From: Mayfieldus sp963841445
GTDB taxonomy: Bacteria > Actinomycetota > Thermoleophilia > Solirubrobacterales > 70-9
Direction: 5' to 3'
NCBI GenBank assembly: GCA_963841445.1
Contig: CAWJCP010000010.1
Location: 9,609 to 73,608 of the forward strand
Length of the DNA: 64,000 bases
Position numbers and translations under genes: made by a program. The first letter of the stretch is position 1. Every line of letters begins with the position of its first letter. Of the stretch, positions 7,626 to 16,267 are shown in pieces. The notes beneath the pieces were generated by a model. It made no database searches. It saw only the letters and a program-made list of their open reading frames with translations, and was not told the DNA's origin.

Positions 7626-8699
7626 CTATCCCTCCCCTTCGGGGATCGGGGGCGTCTGTGGGGACGCCCCGTGGCGGAAGCGCCACCAGTCGCGGACCAC
7701 GCTCTGCACCGCCGCGGCCGCCGGGATCGCGATCAGCACCCCAAGCACGCCGAGCAGCGCCGCCCCGATCAGCACCGCGACGATCACGACCAGCGGGTGG
7801 ATCTGCACAGTGCGTCCGTAGACCACCGGCTGGAGCAGGTTGTTCTCGATCTGCTGATAGACGACTTGCACGGCCACCCAGACGATCACTCCGGCCGGGA
7901 AGTCGACGAAGGCGACCACGATGCCGACCAGGATCGCCCCCAGGGTGGCGCCGATCAGCGGGATCAGGTCGAAGAAGCCGAACAGGACCGCGAGCGGAAC
8001 CGCGAACGGGACGTCGAGGATCGTCAGGGTCACGTAGGTGACCGTGCCGGCGGCGATGCTGATCAGGAAGTTGCCGAACACGTAGCCGCTGATCGCCTCC
8101 GAGATGTCCTTGGCCACCGCGCGCAGGCGCGCCTCGCGTTGGTCGGGTAACTGTCGGTAGAGGAACTCGAGGAACTTCGGCCCGTCCATGAGCAGCAGGA
8201 AGGCGATCACGAGGATCGAGAAAAGCTGCACGAAGCGGTCGAAGACGCCGACGGTGACGTCGCGCAGGGTCCCGGCCGCATCGCCGAGCTTGCTTGGCAG
8301 CTCAGCCGCCTGCTGCTTGAGCTTGGGGACGATGTGGTACTTCTCGTTGTACTTGCGGAAGGTGGGGTTCTTGTTCAAGTCGTCGATGTACCCGGGAAGG
8401 TCACGGGAAAGTCCGTCGACGCCCTTGACGATCGGGGTCACGAGCAGCAGGCCGACTCCGACGATCCCCCCGGCGATGCCGAGGTAGACGAGCAGGATCG
8501 CGATCCAGCGTGGGACCTTGCGGTCGTTGAGCCAGTTCACCGCCGGGGCGATCGCGAGCGCGAAGAAGACCGCGATCAGCACCAGCCCGACGACCGTGCG
8601 GATCAGGTAGACGAAATAAAGCGCCGCCAGCACCGCGCAGGCGACCAGCACGATCTTCGCGACCAGGCGAGAGGAGACGGCCGAAGCATCGCCCGACAT
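7626..8699 (-). CDS. AI-2E family (PerM/YdiK-type) membrane permease
   Basis: The 357-residue protein has about eight hydrophobic segments in the AI-2E family arrangement: two N-terminal pairs, a long soluble stretch (about residues 100-150) and the conserved C-terminal region 'FGFFDLIPLIGATLGAIL' and 'QQIENNLLQPVVYGR'. Family members include the E. coli AI-2 exporter TqsA and Na+/H+ antiporter-like proteins; the substrate here is unknown. The final residues are charged and probably cytoplasmic. Confidence 0.88.
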   Translation of the reverse strand: MSGDASAVSSRLVAKIVLVACAVLAALYFVYLIRTVVGLVLIAVFFALAIAPAVNWLNDRKVPRWIAILLVYLGIAGGIVGVGLLLVTPIVKGVDGLSRDLPGYIDDLNKNPTFRKYNEKYHIVPKLKQQAAELPSKLGDAAGTLRDVTVGVFDRFVQLFSILVIAFLLLMDGPKFLEFLYRQLPDQREARLRAVAKDISEAISGYVFGNFLISIAAGTVTYVTLTILDVPFAVPLAVLFGFFDLIPLIGATLGAILVGIVVAFVDFPAGVIVWVAVQVVYQQIENNLLQPVVYGRTVQIHPLVVIVAVLIGAALLGVLGVLIAIPAAAAVQSVVRDWWRFRHGASPQTPPIPEGEG

Positions 8700-8750
8700 C
8701 GCGCCGAGGGTATTTCCCGTTTCGGACGCGGCTGGAGGAAGCGGCCCCGG

Positions 8751-9236
8751 CTAAAGGTGCTTCGCGTGCCAGCGGACGATCGAGCTGGTGCAGGTGCTGA
8801 CCGGCGCTCCGCTGGCGTCGAAGAGCACCGCGGTCGCCCGGAATGTCCCCTTCGCCCGGCGCTTGCCGGTGAACCTGCCCCTCACCTTGCTGGTCACCTG
8901 GGCCGAGTACTGGGTGCCGGCGAGGTTGCCGGAGGTGCTCTTGTAGGTGCCCTTGCCGTGGAACTTGCCGCGGCTCGAGACCGGCCCCTCGGCGCGGGTC
9001 GCCTGGACCAGGGTCGTGAAGCCGCTGTCGCAAGGCGCGTTCCAGCCGATCGTGAAGCGCTTCACGTTCTCGCCTCCATGGGTGACCTTGATCTCGACCG
9101 GGACCGCGCTGCCGTCGGGATTGGCCTGCGAAGTGGTGCCGGTCCACTTCCCCTTCTCCGGGACCGCCGCCGACGCCGACGCGGCGACCAGCAGGGCGAG
9201 CAGAGCGATGCAGGCGCCGGCGAGGCGCCGGCTCAT
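8751..9236 (-). CDS. Secreted protein of unknown function
   Basis: This 161-residue protein starts with a clear signal peptide (MSRRLAGACIALLALLVAAS, cleavage expected after ASASA, about residue 23). The mature part is predicted to be beta-rich, with repeated 'KGKWTGTTSQ', 'SSRGKFHGKGTYKS' and 'RGRFTGKRRAKGTFRA' segments and two cysteines. No family is recognised. Its start overlaps the DUF3618 stop, so it is the last gene of an envelope-associated run. Confidence 0.7.
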   Translation of the reverse strand: MSRRLAGACIALLALLVAASASAAVPEKGKWTGTTSQANPDGSAVPVEIKVTHGGENVKRFTIGWNAPCDSGFTTLVQATRAEGPVSSRGKFHGKGTYKSTSGNLAGTQYSAQVTSKVRGRFTGKRRAKGTFRATAVLFDASGAPVSTCTSSIVRWHAKHL

Positions 9237-9487
9237 GAACGCCGCCGCCGCAGGGCGACGATGCCGCCAATCACGAAGCCGGCGATCGCGGCGCCGGCGA
9301 TCAGCTCGCGGCGGTGCTCGCTGACCTGGCGGCGCCAGTCGGTGAGCTCGCCGAAGCGCGTCCGCAGCATCTCAACCGAGTGGCCGAGCTGCTCGCGCTG
9401 GGCCTCGATGTCGCGGCGGATCTCCTGCGAGGAGCGATTTGGCATCCCCACGGTCGCGGGCTGCTGGGACTCGGGGTATGGGCTCAC
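9233..9487 (-). CDS. DUF3618 membrane-anchored small protein
   Basis: The 84-residue protein has the DUF3618 pattern 'SSQEIRRDIEAQREQLGHSVEMLRTR' (an amphipathic helix) followed by one C-terminal transmembrane segment and an arginine-rich tail. These proteins commonly sit beside holin-III-like and DUF4235-like genes in actinobacteria, as here. The role is unknown; a membrane-associated coiled-coil partner is plausible. It overlaps both neighbours by 4 nt. Confidence 0.8.
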   Translation of the reverse strand: MSPYPESQQPATVGMPNRSSQEIRRDIEAQREQLGHSVEMLRTRFGELTDWRRQVSEHRRELIAGAAIAGFVIGGIVALRRRRS

Positions 9488-9906
9488 ATGGACCTCTCGA
9501 GGCGCTCGCGGGTTAGCTTCGCCTCCTCGATCGCCTGATCGGGGGTCGGGGGAGCGCCCTTCTTCAGCGCCCGCACGGCGATCAGCACGGCGATCGCCCC
9601 GATGACCAGGAAAAGCGCCGCCTCGACGAAAAAGCCGAGCCAGAAATTGTCGAAGACGAGGTCGTTGAGCAGCCAGGCGACCCCCTCCATGATCAAGATC
9701 AGCGCGAAGAACAGGAAGACCCCGGCGACGATCCCGACCACCGAGCCGCGGATCAGCTGGCTGATCTTCTCCGAGACTTCCGCCTTGGCGAGCTCGATCT
9801 CCTCGCGGATCAGGGTCGAGGTGCGCGCCGATACGTCGGAGACCAGCTCGCCGACCGATCGATCGGGGCCGGGCGGAGGCGGGGGTGTCTGTCCAGGGTG
9901 TTGCAT
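9484..9906 (-). CDS. Putative actinobacterial holin-X / phage holin superfamily III membrane protein
   Basis: The protein is 140 residues from ATG 9906. It has a Pro-rich N-terminus, an amphipathic helix ('ARTSTLIREEIELAKAEVSE') and two transmembrane segments separated by a short loop, the pattern of the Act_Holin/DUF1469 family. Despite the name, these are chromosomal envelope proteins with no phage context, and no phage genes are nearby. The start at 9906 is preferred over further upstream because the upstream part belongs to a separate small gene. Confidence 0.8.
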   Translation of the reverse strand: MQHPGQTPPPPPGPDRSVGELVSDVSARTSTLIREEIELAKAEVSEKISQLIRGSVVGIVAGVFLFFALILIMEGVAWLLNDLVFDNFWLGFFVEAALFLVIGAIAVLIAVRALKKGAPPTPDQAIEEAKLTRERLERSM

Positions 9907-9910
9907 GGGC

Positions 9911-10045
9911 TCAGTCGGGGGGATCCTCGTCGAAGATGCGCCTGTAGGCGATCGCCGCGACCCGCGCCGCGAGGATGCTGGCCAGCGCTCCGGTCGCCGC
10001 CAAAAGGCCGCTCCAGACAAGTCGCCTGACGATCTCGTTATCCAC
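9911..10045 (-). CDS. 44-residue DUF4235-like membrane micropeptide
   Basis: A 44-codon frame runs from GTG 10045 to TGA 9911-9913, in the same direction as its neighbours, with a GGGAG Shine-Dalgarno 3 nt upstream and an 8-nt overlap with the upstream hydrolase stop. The product has one hydrophobic helix (GLLAATGALASILAARVAA) and ends in 'YRRIFDEDPPD', resembling the C-terminal 'W..tGe.PPd' end of DUF4235 proteins, which commonly accompany DUF3618 and holin-III genes. It may be a reduced DUF4235. Function unknown. Confidence 0.65.
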   Translation of the reverse strand: MDNEIVRRLVWSGLLAATGALASILAARVAAIAYRRIFDEDPPD

Positions 10046-11309
10046 TTACTCCCAGCTTCCCCCCATTGGCCGGGGAGTAAACCACCTCGTCCAGGTCACG
10101 GTCGGCATACGCGGCCCAACGCTCGAAGAAGCGGCGGTAGACGGCGTAGGTCCAATCGCGGTCGATCGCGTCGAGTGCCCCATGACCGCCCCCCGGCAGG
10201 GTCCAGACGCGGACCAGGTCGTTGCTCGATGCGGCCTCGGCCAGCATCTCCGCGTGGTCGACCGGAATTATGTGATCGTCGACGGGGTGAAGGACGAGCA
10301 CCGGGACGCGCGCGCCGGCGATGTGGTTGACGGCCGAGGAGCGGCGCTGAACCTCGGCCACGTCGAGGCCGTAATAGGCGGCGCTGACCTGGTCCAGGGC
10401 CTCGCTGAGCAGGCTGACGTCGGGCCAGCGCGAGCCGCGCACTCGAGACAGGAGCATCGCTCGAAAGCCATAGTTGAGCGCGTAAGCAGGATGGTTCAGC
10501 GGCACCCGCCGCGAGAGGCGCTCGGTCGCGTGGGCGATGTCGGCCGGCGGTGAGACGGCGATCACGCCGCCGTCGAGGGCCTGCTCGGCGCCTTGCGGAT
10601 GGCTCGCGCCGAGCACCGAGGAAGCGCCCAGCGAGATGCCCAGCGCGCCGACGGTTGTGCTGCCCATCTCCTTCAGGGCCCGGGCCACCGCGAGCAGGTC
10701 CTCACCCTCCTTCCAGCCGCCGCTCGAGGGCGCCTCGTTGATCAGCCCGGTGAGGCCGAAGCTGCGCAGGTCGACGGTGGCGACATTGAAGCCCCAGTCG
10801 AAGAAGGCGCGTACGGCCGGCTCGCGCACGTAGTCGAAGCGGCGGGTGGTGAACAAGCCGTGCACGACGATCAGGCCCGGGCGCGGGACGTCCTGGAGCG
10901 CGACCGAGGCGGCGATCCGGACTCCGTCGGCGCCCTCGATGGTGAGATCGTGGAACTGGCGCGGGTAGCCGTAGCCGTAGTTGGCGAAGTCGTGACTCTG
11001 GGTCAGCACGAAGGTCGAGATGTCGGCGAGGCCCTTGCGGGGCTCGGCCCATGCACTTGAGTGAAGCCGGCTGGGAATCGCCTCAAGCTCGGAGAACAGC
11101 GCCGCCATCGAGCGCTCGCCCGGCACGGGGACCGGAAGCGCACGCGGCCGCGCCCCGCGCCGCTCGAGCAGCCTTCGCAGCGGGCCGCCGAGCCGCTGGG
11201 CGAGCAGCCAGACCGGCAGCGCGACGATCCCGATCGCGACGTTGAGCAGCTTCGCCGAGCCGTGCATGACCCGGTCCTGGCGCCGCGTCGTTGCAAGCGA
11301 CTCCCACAT
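10038..11309 (-). CDS. Alpha/beta hydrolase (membrane-anchored, YheT-like)
   Basis: The 423-residue protein has an N-terminal hydrophobic segment (about residues 20-37) and then an alpha/beta-hydrolase core: oxyanion 'VVHGLFTTRRFDY', nucleophile elbow GISLGAS (Ser226), acid in 'LHPVDDHIIP' and catalytic His in 'GGGHGALD'. It should be an esterase or acyl hydrolase acting at the membrane; the substrate is unknown. An alternative start at Met15 is possible. It heads a run with the micropeptide, holin-like, DUF3618 and secreted genes, overlapping the first by 8 nt. Confidence 0.82.
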   Translation of the reverse strand: MWESLATTRRQDRVMHGSAKLLNVAIGIVALPVWLLAQRLGGPLRRLLERRGARPRALPVPVPGERSMAALFSELEAIPSRLHSSAWAEPRKGLADISTFVLTQSHDFANYGYGYPRQFHDLTIEGADGVRIAASVALQDVPRPGLIVVHGLFTTRRFDYVREPAVRAFFDWGFNVATVDLRSFGLTGLINEAPSSGGWKEGEDLLAVARALKEMGSTTVGALGISLGASSVLGASHPQGAEQALDGGVIAVSPPADIAHATERLSRRVPLNHPAYALNYGFRAMLLSRVRGSRWPDVSLLSEALDQVSAAYYGLDVAEVQRRSSAVNHIAGARVPVLVLHPVDDHIIPVDHAEMLAEAASSNDLVRVWTLPGGGHGALDAIDRDWTYAVYRRFFERWAAYADRDLDEVVYSPANGGKLGVSG

Positions 11310-11326
11310 AGGCGAACCCTATGCCC

Positions 11327-11935
11327 TCAGCGGCGCGGCTCGAGGCCGTCGCAGATCGTCTCCACCACGAGCTCCGCGGCGCGATCGTAATCCTGGCTGC
11401 TGGAAGGGATCAGGTCGAAGATCCAACCGGAGAGCAGCTGCTCGATCGCCCCGTAGAAGGACATCGAGGCGAAGATCGGGTCGATGTCGGTTCGGAAGGT
11501 CCCCTCGGCCTGACCTTCGGCGACGATCTGCGCGATCAGCTCGTAGGCGTTGCGGATCTCCGCCAGGTGGGTGCGCCCGAACGAGTTCGCGGCCCGGGTC
11601 ACCTCGACGATGATCACCTTCATCAGCTCCGGGTCGTGGCGATAGGAGTCGACGATGAAGCCGGCCACAGCAGCCAGGCGCTCGCGTGGCGCGGTGTCTC
11701 CCGTCTCCTCGATCGCGGCGAGCAGCAGCGACCATCGCTCGCTGAACAGCTCATTGAGCACTTCCTCCTTGGAGCGGAAGTAGTGATAGACGAGGCCATA
11801 GGCCACCCCCGCCTCGTCGGCGATGTCGGAGACCCGGGTCGAGTGAAAGCCCTGGCGGGCGAAGACGCGCACCGCCGCTTCGAGTATCTGGCGCCGCTTG
11901 TCGACCGCGACTTCTGTTCGCGCTCGGCTGGCCAT
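11327..11935 (-). CDS. TetR family transcriptional regulator (FadR-like)
   Basis: The 202-residue regulator has an N-terminal TetR helix-turn-helix (about residues 12-58, 'FHSTRVSDIADEAGVAYGLVYHYFRSKEE' region) and a C-terminal ligand domain like that of acyl-CoA-binding FadR-type TetR proteins of Bacillus and Thermus. ATG 11935 is chosen over the TTG one codon upstream because an AAGGAGGG Shine-Dalgarno is well spaced from it. It lies 40 nt downstream of the nitrilase gene in the same direction; the palindrome upstream of that gene is its likely operator, giving autoregulation of the pair. Confidence 0.87.
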   Translation of the reverse strand: MASRARTEVAVDKRRQILEAAVRVFARQGFHSTRVSDIADEAGVAYGLVYHYFRSKEEVLNELFSERWSLLLAAIEETGDTAPRERLAAVAGFIVDSYRHDPELMKVIIVEVTRAANSFGRTHLAEIRNAYELIAQIVAEGQAEGTFRTDIDPIFASMSFYGAIEQLLSGWIFDLIPSSSQDYDRAAELVVETICDGLEPRR

Positions 11936-11975
11936 CAACCCTCCTTCGCTGAAGCCTCGCGCTCACGAGCGCCCA

Positions 11976-12806
11976 TCAGCCGACCTCTACTTCGTCAGGC
12001 CAGCGATAGGCACCGGGCCTGCGATTTGCCAGCGAGGGCAGCTGCTCGCGGATGCGGCGCTGCTCGGCGAGGTCGAGATCGGCGGCGACGAAGCACTCCC
12101 CCTGCGGCGCCAGCGCCAGCACCCTGCCCCAGGGGTCGACGATCGATGAGTGGCCGAAGGACTCGTAGTGGGGTGGCGCCTTGCCGACCTGGCCAGCCGC
12201 GATCACGAAGACCTGGTTCTCGATCGCGCGGGCCCGCAGCAGCACCTCCCAGTGGTCGCGTCCGGTGGGCGCCGTGAAGGCCGATGGCACCGTGATCGCC
12301 TCGGCGCCGCGCAGGGCGAGGATCCGGTAGAGCTCCGGGAAGCGAAGGTCGTAGCAGACGGTCAGGCCCAGCTCGAGCTCTCCCAACGATGCGCTGACCG
12401 GCTCCTCACCGGCCTGCTCGGTGTCGGACTCGCGGTAGGTGACCCCCTCGACCTCGACGTCGAACATGTGGATCTTGCGGTAGACGGCGAGATCCTCGCC
12501 GGAGCGATCGATCAGCACCGAGGTGTTGTAGAGCTGCTCCTGTCCCTCGACCCGCTCGGCGACGCTCCCGGCCAGCAGGTTAAGGCCGAGATCTCGCGCC
12601 CAACCGCGGGCGGCGGCGAGGCTCGGGCCGGCGAGCGGCTCGGCGCCGGCGCGCAGGGCGTCCGCGCCGCCGAGCAGCGTCCACTTCTCCGGCAGGCAGA
12701 CGAGCTCGGCTCCGTCCGCGGCTGCTTCGCGGACCAGGCGCTCGGCGACCTCGAGATTGCGATCTTTGTCTTCCTGCGAATTGAGCTGGATCGCGGCGGC
12801 GCGCAT
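11976..12806 (-). CDS. Carbon-nitrogen hydrolase (Nit1/omega-amidase-like)
   Basis: This 276-residue enzyme has the nitrilase-superfamily triad Glu40 (CLPEKW), Lys111 (YRKIHMFD) and Cys151 (TVCYDLRFPE). The 'KIHMFD' and 'CYDLRFPELYR' motifs are those of the Nit1/Nit2 branch, which hydrolyses deaminated glutathione or omega-amides of 2-oxo acids. ATG 12806 has a GGAGAGGGG ribosome-binding site. A palindromic operator candidate lies 23 nt upstream. It is co-directional with the TetR gene, so it is probably regulated with it. Confidence 0.88.
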   Translation of the reverse strand: MRAAAIQLNSQEDKDRNLEVAERLVREAAADGAELVCLPEKWTLLGGADALRAGAEPLAGPSLAAARGWARDLGLNLLAGSVAERVEGQEQLYNTSVLIDRSGEDLAVYRKIHMFDVEVEGVTYRESDTEQAGEEPVSASLGELELGLTVCYDLRFPELYRILALRGAEAITVPSAFTAPTGRDHWEVLLRARAIENQVFVIAAGQVGKAPPHYESFGHSSIVDPWGRVLALAPQGECFVAADLDLAEQRRIREQLPSLANRRPGAYRWPDEVEVG

Positions 12807-12828
12807 CTGAATCCCCTCTCCGCCTGGC

Positions 12829-12842
12829 TGACTGACCAGTCA
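12829..12842. promoter_or_regulatory. Candidate TetR operator upstream of nitrilase-tetR
   Basis: The sequence TGACTGACCAGTCA is an inverted repeat with 6-bp arms (TGACTG/CAGTCA) around a 2-nt centre. It sits 23 nt upstream of the nitrilase start and reads as ACT-N4-AGT, a common half-site arrangement for TetR proteins. The co-transcribed TetR gene is the natural candidate binder; that is inference. Confidence 0.6.
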
Positions 12843-12959
12843 ATCGGGCGGCCTTCAGTATCCCACAGGCCTCTCCGCCCCCGGCTCTCAGGCCGACTAC
12901 GGCAACGTGCAGGCCATGGCCCGGCAAAGGCCGTACTCGACGGGAGCTAGGATCGGCTC

Positions 12960-13931
12960 ATGCCCAGCGCTTTCGTCACCGGCGGCTCCGGCTTCATCGG
13001 TGGCAGGCTGGTCACCCGGCTGGTCGACGACGGTTGGACCGTGCGGGCGCTCGCCCGGTCGCCGGCCTCCGAGCGTGCCGTCGGCGAGCTCGGCGCCGCA
13101 GCGGTGCGGGGCGACCTCGGCGACGTCGATGCGATGGCCGTGGGCGCACAGGGATGCGAATTCGCCTTCCACCTCGCCGCCCACCTGGGCGACTACGGCT
13201 CCTGGGAGGAGTTCGAGCGCGGCAACGTCGAGGGCACCCGCAACGCGCTCGAGGCCTGTGCGCGCGCCGGCGTGCGCCGCTTCGTCCACTGCGGCACCGA
13301 GGCGGCGCTGATGGCCGGCGCCGCGCTCGTAAACGTCGACGAGACGGCCCCGCTGCGACCCGACTCCCCGGCCCCCTATCCGGCAACCAAGGCGAAGGCC
13401 GAGGCTCTGGTCCGGGCGGCGAGCCGCGATGGCTTTGAGACCGTGGTCCTGCGGCCGCGCTTCGTCTGGGGCGCCGGCGACAAGACGCTGCTGCCGGAGA
13501 TGGTGAAGATGGTCGAGGCGGGGCGCTTCGTCTGGGTCGGCGGGGGCGGCCAGCTGACCGCGACCACCCAGGTCGACAACGTGGTCGAGGGCCTGGTGCT
13601 CGCCGCGCGGAAGGGCAGGCCCGGCGAGGCCTATTTCGTCACCGACGGCGATCCGGTCGTGTTTCGCGAGTTCGTCTCCGAACTGCTGCGCACCCAGGAC
13701 GTCGAGCCGCCGACCCGCACGATCCCCGGCTGGCTTGGGGGCGCGCTGGCCGCGGTCGGTGAGCCGGCCTGGCGCCACCTGCCGCTTCCCGGGCATCCTC
13801 CGCTGGCCCGCTTCACGCAGTGGATCCTCACCCAGGAGTGCACGATCGACGACTCGAAGGCGCGCCGCGAGCTCGGATATGCGCCGATCGTCTCCCGCGA
13901 GCAGGGGCTGGCCGGCCTGCGCGGCGAGTGA
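12960..13931 (+). CDS. NAD-dependent epimerase / 3-beta-HSD-like extended SDR
   Basis: The 323-residue protein has the NAD-binding motif VTGGSGFIGGRL, the acidic 'GDLGD' after beta-3, the YxxxK site (YPATKAKAE), 'VVLRPRFVWGAGD' and a C-terminal substrate region containing 'GELGYAP'-like sequence. It resembles 3-beta-hydroxysteroid dehydrogenase/isomerase-like and sterol-decarboxylase-like SDRs. The substrate cannot be assigned. It lies alone, transcribed away from the nitrilase-tetR pair, with the shared 150-bp gap holding the operator. Confidence 0.83.
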   Translation: MPSAFVTGGSGFIGGRLVTRLVDDGWTVRALARSPASERAVGELGAAAVRGDLGDVDAMAVGAQGCEFAFHLAAHLGDYGSWEEFERGNVEGTRNALEACARAGVRRFVHCGTEAALMAGAALVNVDETAPLRPDSPAPYPATKAKAEALVRAASRDGFETVVLRPRFVWGAGDKTLLPEMVKMVEAGRFVWVGGGGQLTATTQVDNVVEGLVLAARKGRPGEAYFVTDGDPVVFREFVSELLRTQDVEPPTRTIPGWLGGALAAVGEPAWRHLPLPGHPPLARFTQWILTQECTIDDSKARRELGYAPIVSREQGLAGLRGE

Positions 13932-13997
13932 GTTAGGTCACATGCAGGGAAATTTTCTCGAATCGCCCCGCTTGATTTGCTAACCGTGTAGGGGCCA

Positions 13998-14963
13998 ATG
14001 CCTTCCTGGCGACGCGACAACTCACGTCGCGTGTTCGAGCACCGCACCCAGCTCTGGCGCGAAGTCGGGTTGGGGGCGGAGATCGACGCGCGCACGGCTG
14101 CCCGTGAGAAGGGCAAGCTGGTGCTGCTCGCCGCCCTGATCGCGGGGGTGCTGGTGCTGTTCGAGCACCGCCACGAGCTGTTCCCGGGCTTCGGCATCTA
14201 CGTTCGCTACGCGACCGCGCTGGCGCTCGTGATCCTCGGCTGGGCCCTGGCCCGCTCGCTCGCGGTCGGGGTCGCCCCGTCGCTGTTCAGGCGCCTGGAC
14301 CCCGGCACCGCCGGGACGGTCGGCTTTCTGATCCGCCTCCTCTCGATCCTGATCGTCGTCGTGGTGGCGCTGCGCCTGGTCGGCCTCAGCGCCGGCTCGC
14401 TGGCGGTCGGCGGTGCCTTCACCGCGGTGGTGCTCGGCCTTGCCGCCCAGCAGACGATCGGCAACGTCTTCGCCGGCGTCGTCCTGCAGAGCGCCCGCCC
14501 ATTCCGGGTCGGCGAGCGGGTCCGGCTGCGCGGCGGACCGATGGCCGGCGAGGTCGAGGGCATCGTGAGCTCGCTGGGACTCTTCTACGTCACCCTGGTC
14601 GACGGCGCCAACCGGCTGCTGATCCCGAACAGCCAGCTGCTGCAGCTCGCGATCATCCCCCTTCGCGAGCCGGATCGGGTCGAGCTGCGAGCGCGCTTCC
14701 CGGCGGCGACGACGCCGAGTGAGGTCCAGGAGATGCTCAGCGAGCGGGTCGAGGTCGAGACCCGCTACCCGCCCCACATCGAGCTCGAGGAGCTGGAGCG
14801 TGACGAGCTGGTCGTGAAGATCGTCGCGGTGCCGGAGCGGTCCTCCGACGGCGCCCGGCTGGCGTCGGAGATCCTCGCCGTCGCCCGCGCCGAGTCACCC
14901 GGGGCGCCGAAGGGACCCGTCGCAGCGGACGACCGGCTTGCGCCGGACCCGCAGCCTCTTTAG
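13998..14963 (+). CDS. Small-conductance mechanosensitive channel, MscS family
   Basis: This 321-residue protein has three to four transmembrane segments in the N-terminal half (about residues 38-55, 68-92, 108-130) and the Gly/Ala-rich pore helix 'SLAVGGAFTAVVLGLAAQQTIGNVFAGVVL' followed by the MscS beta domain ('RPFRVGERVRL' and 'YVTLVDGANRLLIPNSQLL'). It opens under membrane tension to release solutes. The C-terminal alpha-beta domain is short. Its stop overlaps the end of the convergent acyltransferase gene by 4 nt. Confidence 0.9.
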   Translation: MPSWRRDNSRRVFEHRTQLWREVGLGAEIDARTAAREKGKLVLLAALIAGVLVLFEHRHELFPGFGIYVRYATALALVILGWALARSLAVGVAPSLFRRLDPGTAGTVGFLIRLLSILIVVVVALRLVGLSAGSLAVGGAFTAVVLGLAAQQTIGNVFAGVVLQSARPFRVGERVRLRGGPMAGEVEGIVSSLGLFYVTLVDGANRLLIPNSQLLQLAIIPLREPDRVELRARFPAATTPSEVQEMLSERVEVETRYPPHIELEELERDELVVKIVAVPERSSDGARLASEILAVARAESPGAPKGPVAADDRLAPDPQPL

Positions 14964-16267
14964 TAGCCGCCGGGCAGCTCGACCGCCTTCGCTGCACCCA
15001 GAAGCGGCTCCAAATCGACCGGGGCCCCGTGCAGCTGCGCGGCGCAGAGCATGCGCAGAAGCGCCTCCGGCTCGGGACCGCGACGGCTCAGCGCCCCGCC
15101 GATCAGCGGGCTCGTATCTCCTCGCTCGTCTTCGAGGCATTCCGCCGCCATCGCCGCCAGCACCGGGGCCGGCCCCAGCTCCAGGAACTGGGTCGCGCCC
15201 GACTCGCTCAGGAACTCGACGCCGTCCATGAAGCGGACCGGCTCGCGGGCCTGGCGCGCCCAGTAGTCGGGTGAGCCCAGCTCCCTCTCGGTGAAAGGCT
15301 CGCCGGTCAGGTTGGAGACGACCGGGATCTGCGGGTCGGCGAAGTCGAGCGACGCGGCGACCTCGGTGAGCTGATCGAGGATCGGCTCCACGCGAGGGGA
15401 ATGAAAGGCATGGCTGACCGGCAAACGGGTCGTCTTCGCCTGTCCGCCCCAAGCATCACTCCAAGCCTCGATCGCGTCCTCGTCGCCCGAGATGACGGTC
15501 GAGCGGGGGCCATTCAGGGCTGCGACTCCGATCCGTCCCGCGAAGTCGGAGAGGCTCGCTTCGACCTGCTCCCCGGGGGCGTTGACGGCGAGCATCGCGC
15601 CGCCCGCCGGAAGCCGGGCCATCAGCCCGCCCCGGGCGGCGACCAGGCGGCAGGCATCAGCAAGCGAGATCGCCCCGGCGACATGCGCCGCGGCGAGCTC
15701 GCCGATCGAGTGCCCGATCAGGTAATCGGGGCGCAGCCCGAAGCGCTCGAGCAGCCTGTAGAGGGCGACCTCGAGTGCGAAAAGCGCCGCCTGGGTGAAG
15801 TCGGTGCGATCCAGAAGCTCCGCCTCGGGGCTCCCGGGCGCCGCGAAGAGGGCTTCCCGCAGCGGGCGCTCGAGCTGAGGGTCGAGCTCGGCGCAGAGCT
15901 CGTCGAGCGCCGCCGCGAAGGGCGGGAAGGCCGCGTACAGCTCCTCGCCCATGCCGGGGCGCTGGGCGCCCTGGCCGCTGAACAGGAAGGCGATCTTCGG
16001 CTCTCGCGCCCTGGCCGTGATCAGCCCCCGCGCCGCCTCGCCTTGCCCGAGGGCGGTGAGGCCGTCGATCAGCGCCGCCCGCTCGCGGCCCAGCACTGCG
16101 GCGCCGTGCCGCAGACGTGGCCGCTCGCTCTGCAGGGTGGCGGCGAGGTCTAGAAGGCTCAGCTCCGGGTGCGCTCGCAGATGCTCGGCGAGGCGTATTG
16201 CGCTGTCGCGGAGCCCCGCCTCGGATTCGGCCGAGACGATCAGCGGGACGGGAAGCTTCTCAGCCAC
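14960..16267 (-). CDS. Stand-alone polyketide-type acyltransferase (malonyl-CoA transacylase fold)
   Basis: The 435-residue protein is laid out like an excised modular polyketide synthase AT unit: KS-AT linker (about 1-88, including 'VPLIVSAESEAGLRDSA'), AT core with 'FLFSGQGAQRPGMG', catalytic Ser187 in GHSIGE, the HAFHS specificity motif (286-290; malonyl type rather than YASH for methylmalonyl), and the post-AT tail ending in a 'LHGAPVDLEPL' segment. No ketosynthase or acyl carrier gene is in the window. It is the last gene of an acyl-CoA operon and overlaps the MerR gene by 8 nt. It may transfer an acyl group to an ACP in trans or act directly on CoA esters; the acceptor is unknown. Confidence 0.82.
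   Translation of the reverse strand: MAEKLPVPLIVSAESEAGLRDSAIRLAEHLRAHPELSLLDLAATLQSERPRLRHGAAVLGRERAALIDGLTALGQGEAARGLITARAREPKIAFLFSGQGAQRPGMGEELYAAFPPFAAALDELCAELDPQLERPLREALFAAPGSPEAELLDRTDFTQAALFALEVALYRLLERFGLRPDYLIGHSIGELAAAHVAGAISLADACRLVAARGGLMARLPAGGAMLAVNAPGEQVEASLSDFAGRIGVAALNGPRSTVISGDEDAIEAWSDAWGGQAKTTRLPVSHAFHSPRVEPILDQLTEVAASLDFADPQIPVVSNLTGEPFTERELGSPDYWARQAREPVRFMDGVEFLSESGATQFLELGPAPVLAAMAAECLEDERGDTSPLIGGALSRRGPEPEALLRMLCAAQLHGAPVDLEPLLGAAKAVELPGGY

Noticed and set aside
8334..9605. 423-codon plus-strand frame over the permease and secreted gene
   Set aside because: It spans several real minus-strand genes, is rich in Asp/Arg/Gln and has no family features.
9484..9906. 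Phage holin suggesting a prophage
   Set aside because: The family is a chromosomal actinobacterial membrane protein and no other phage genes, integrase or att sites are nearby.
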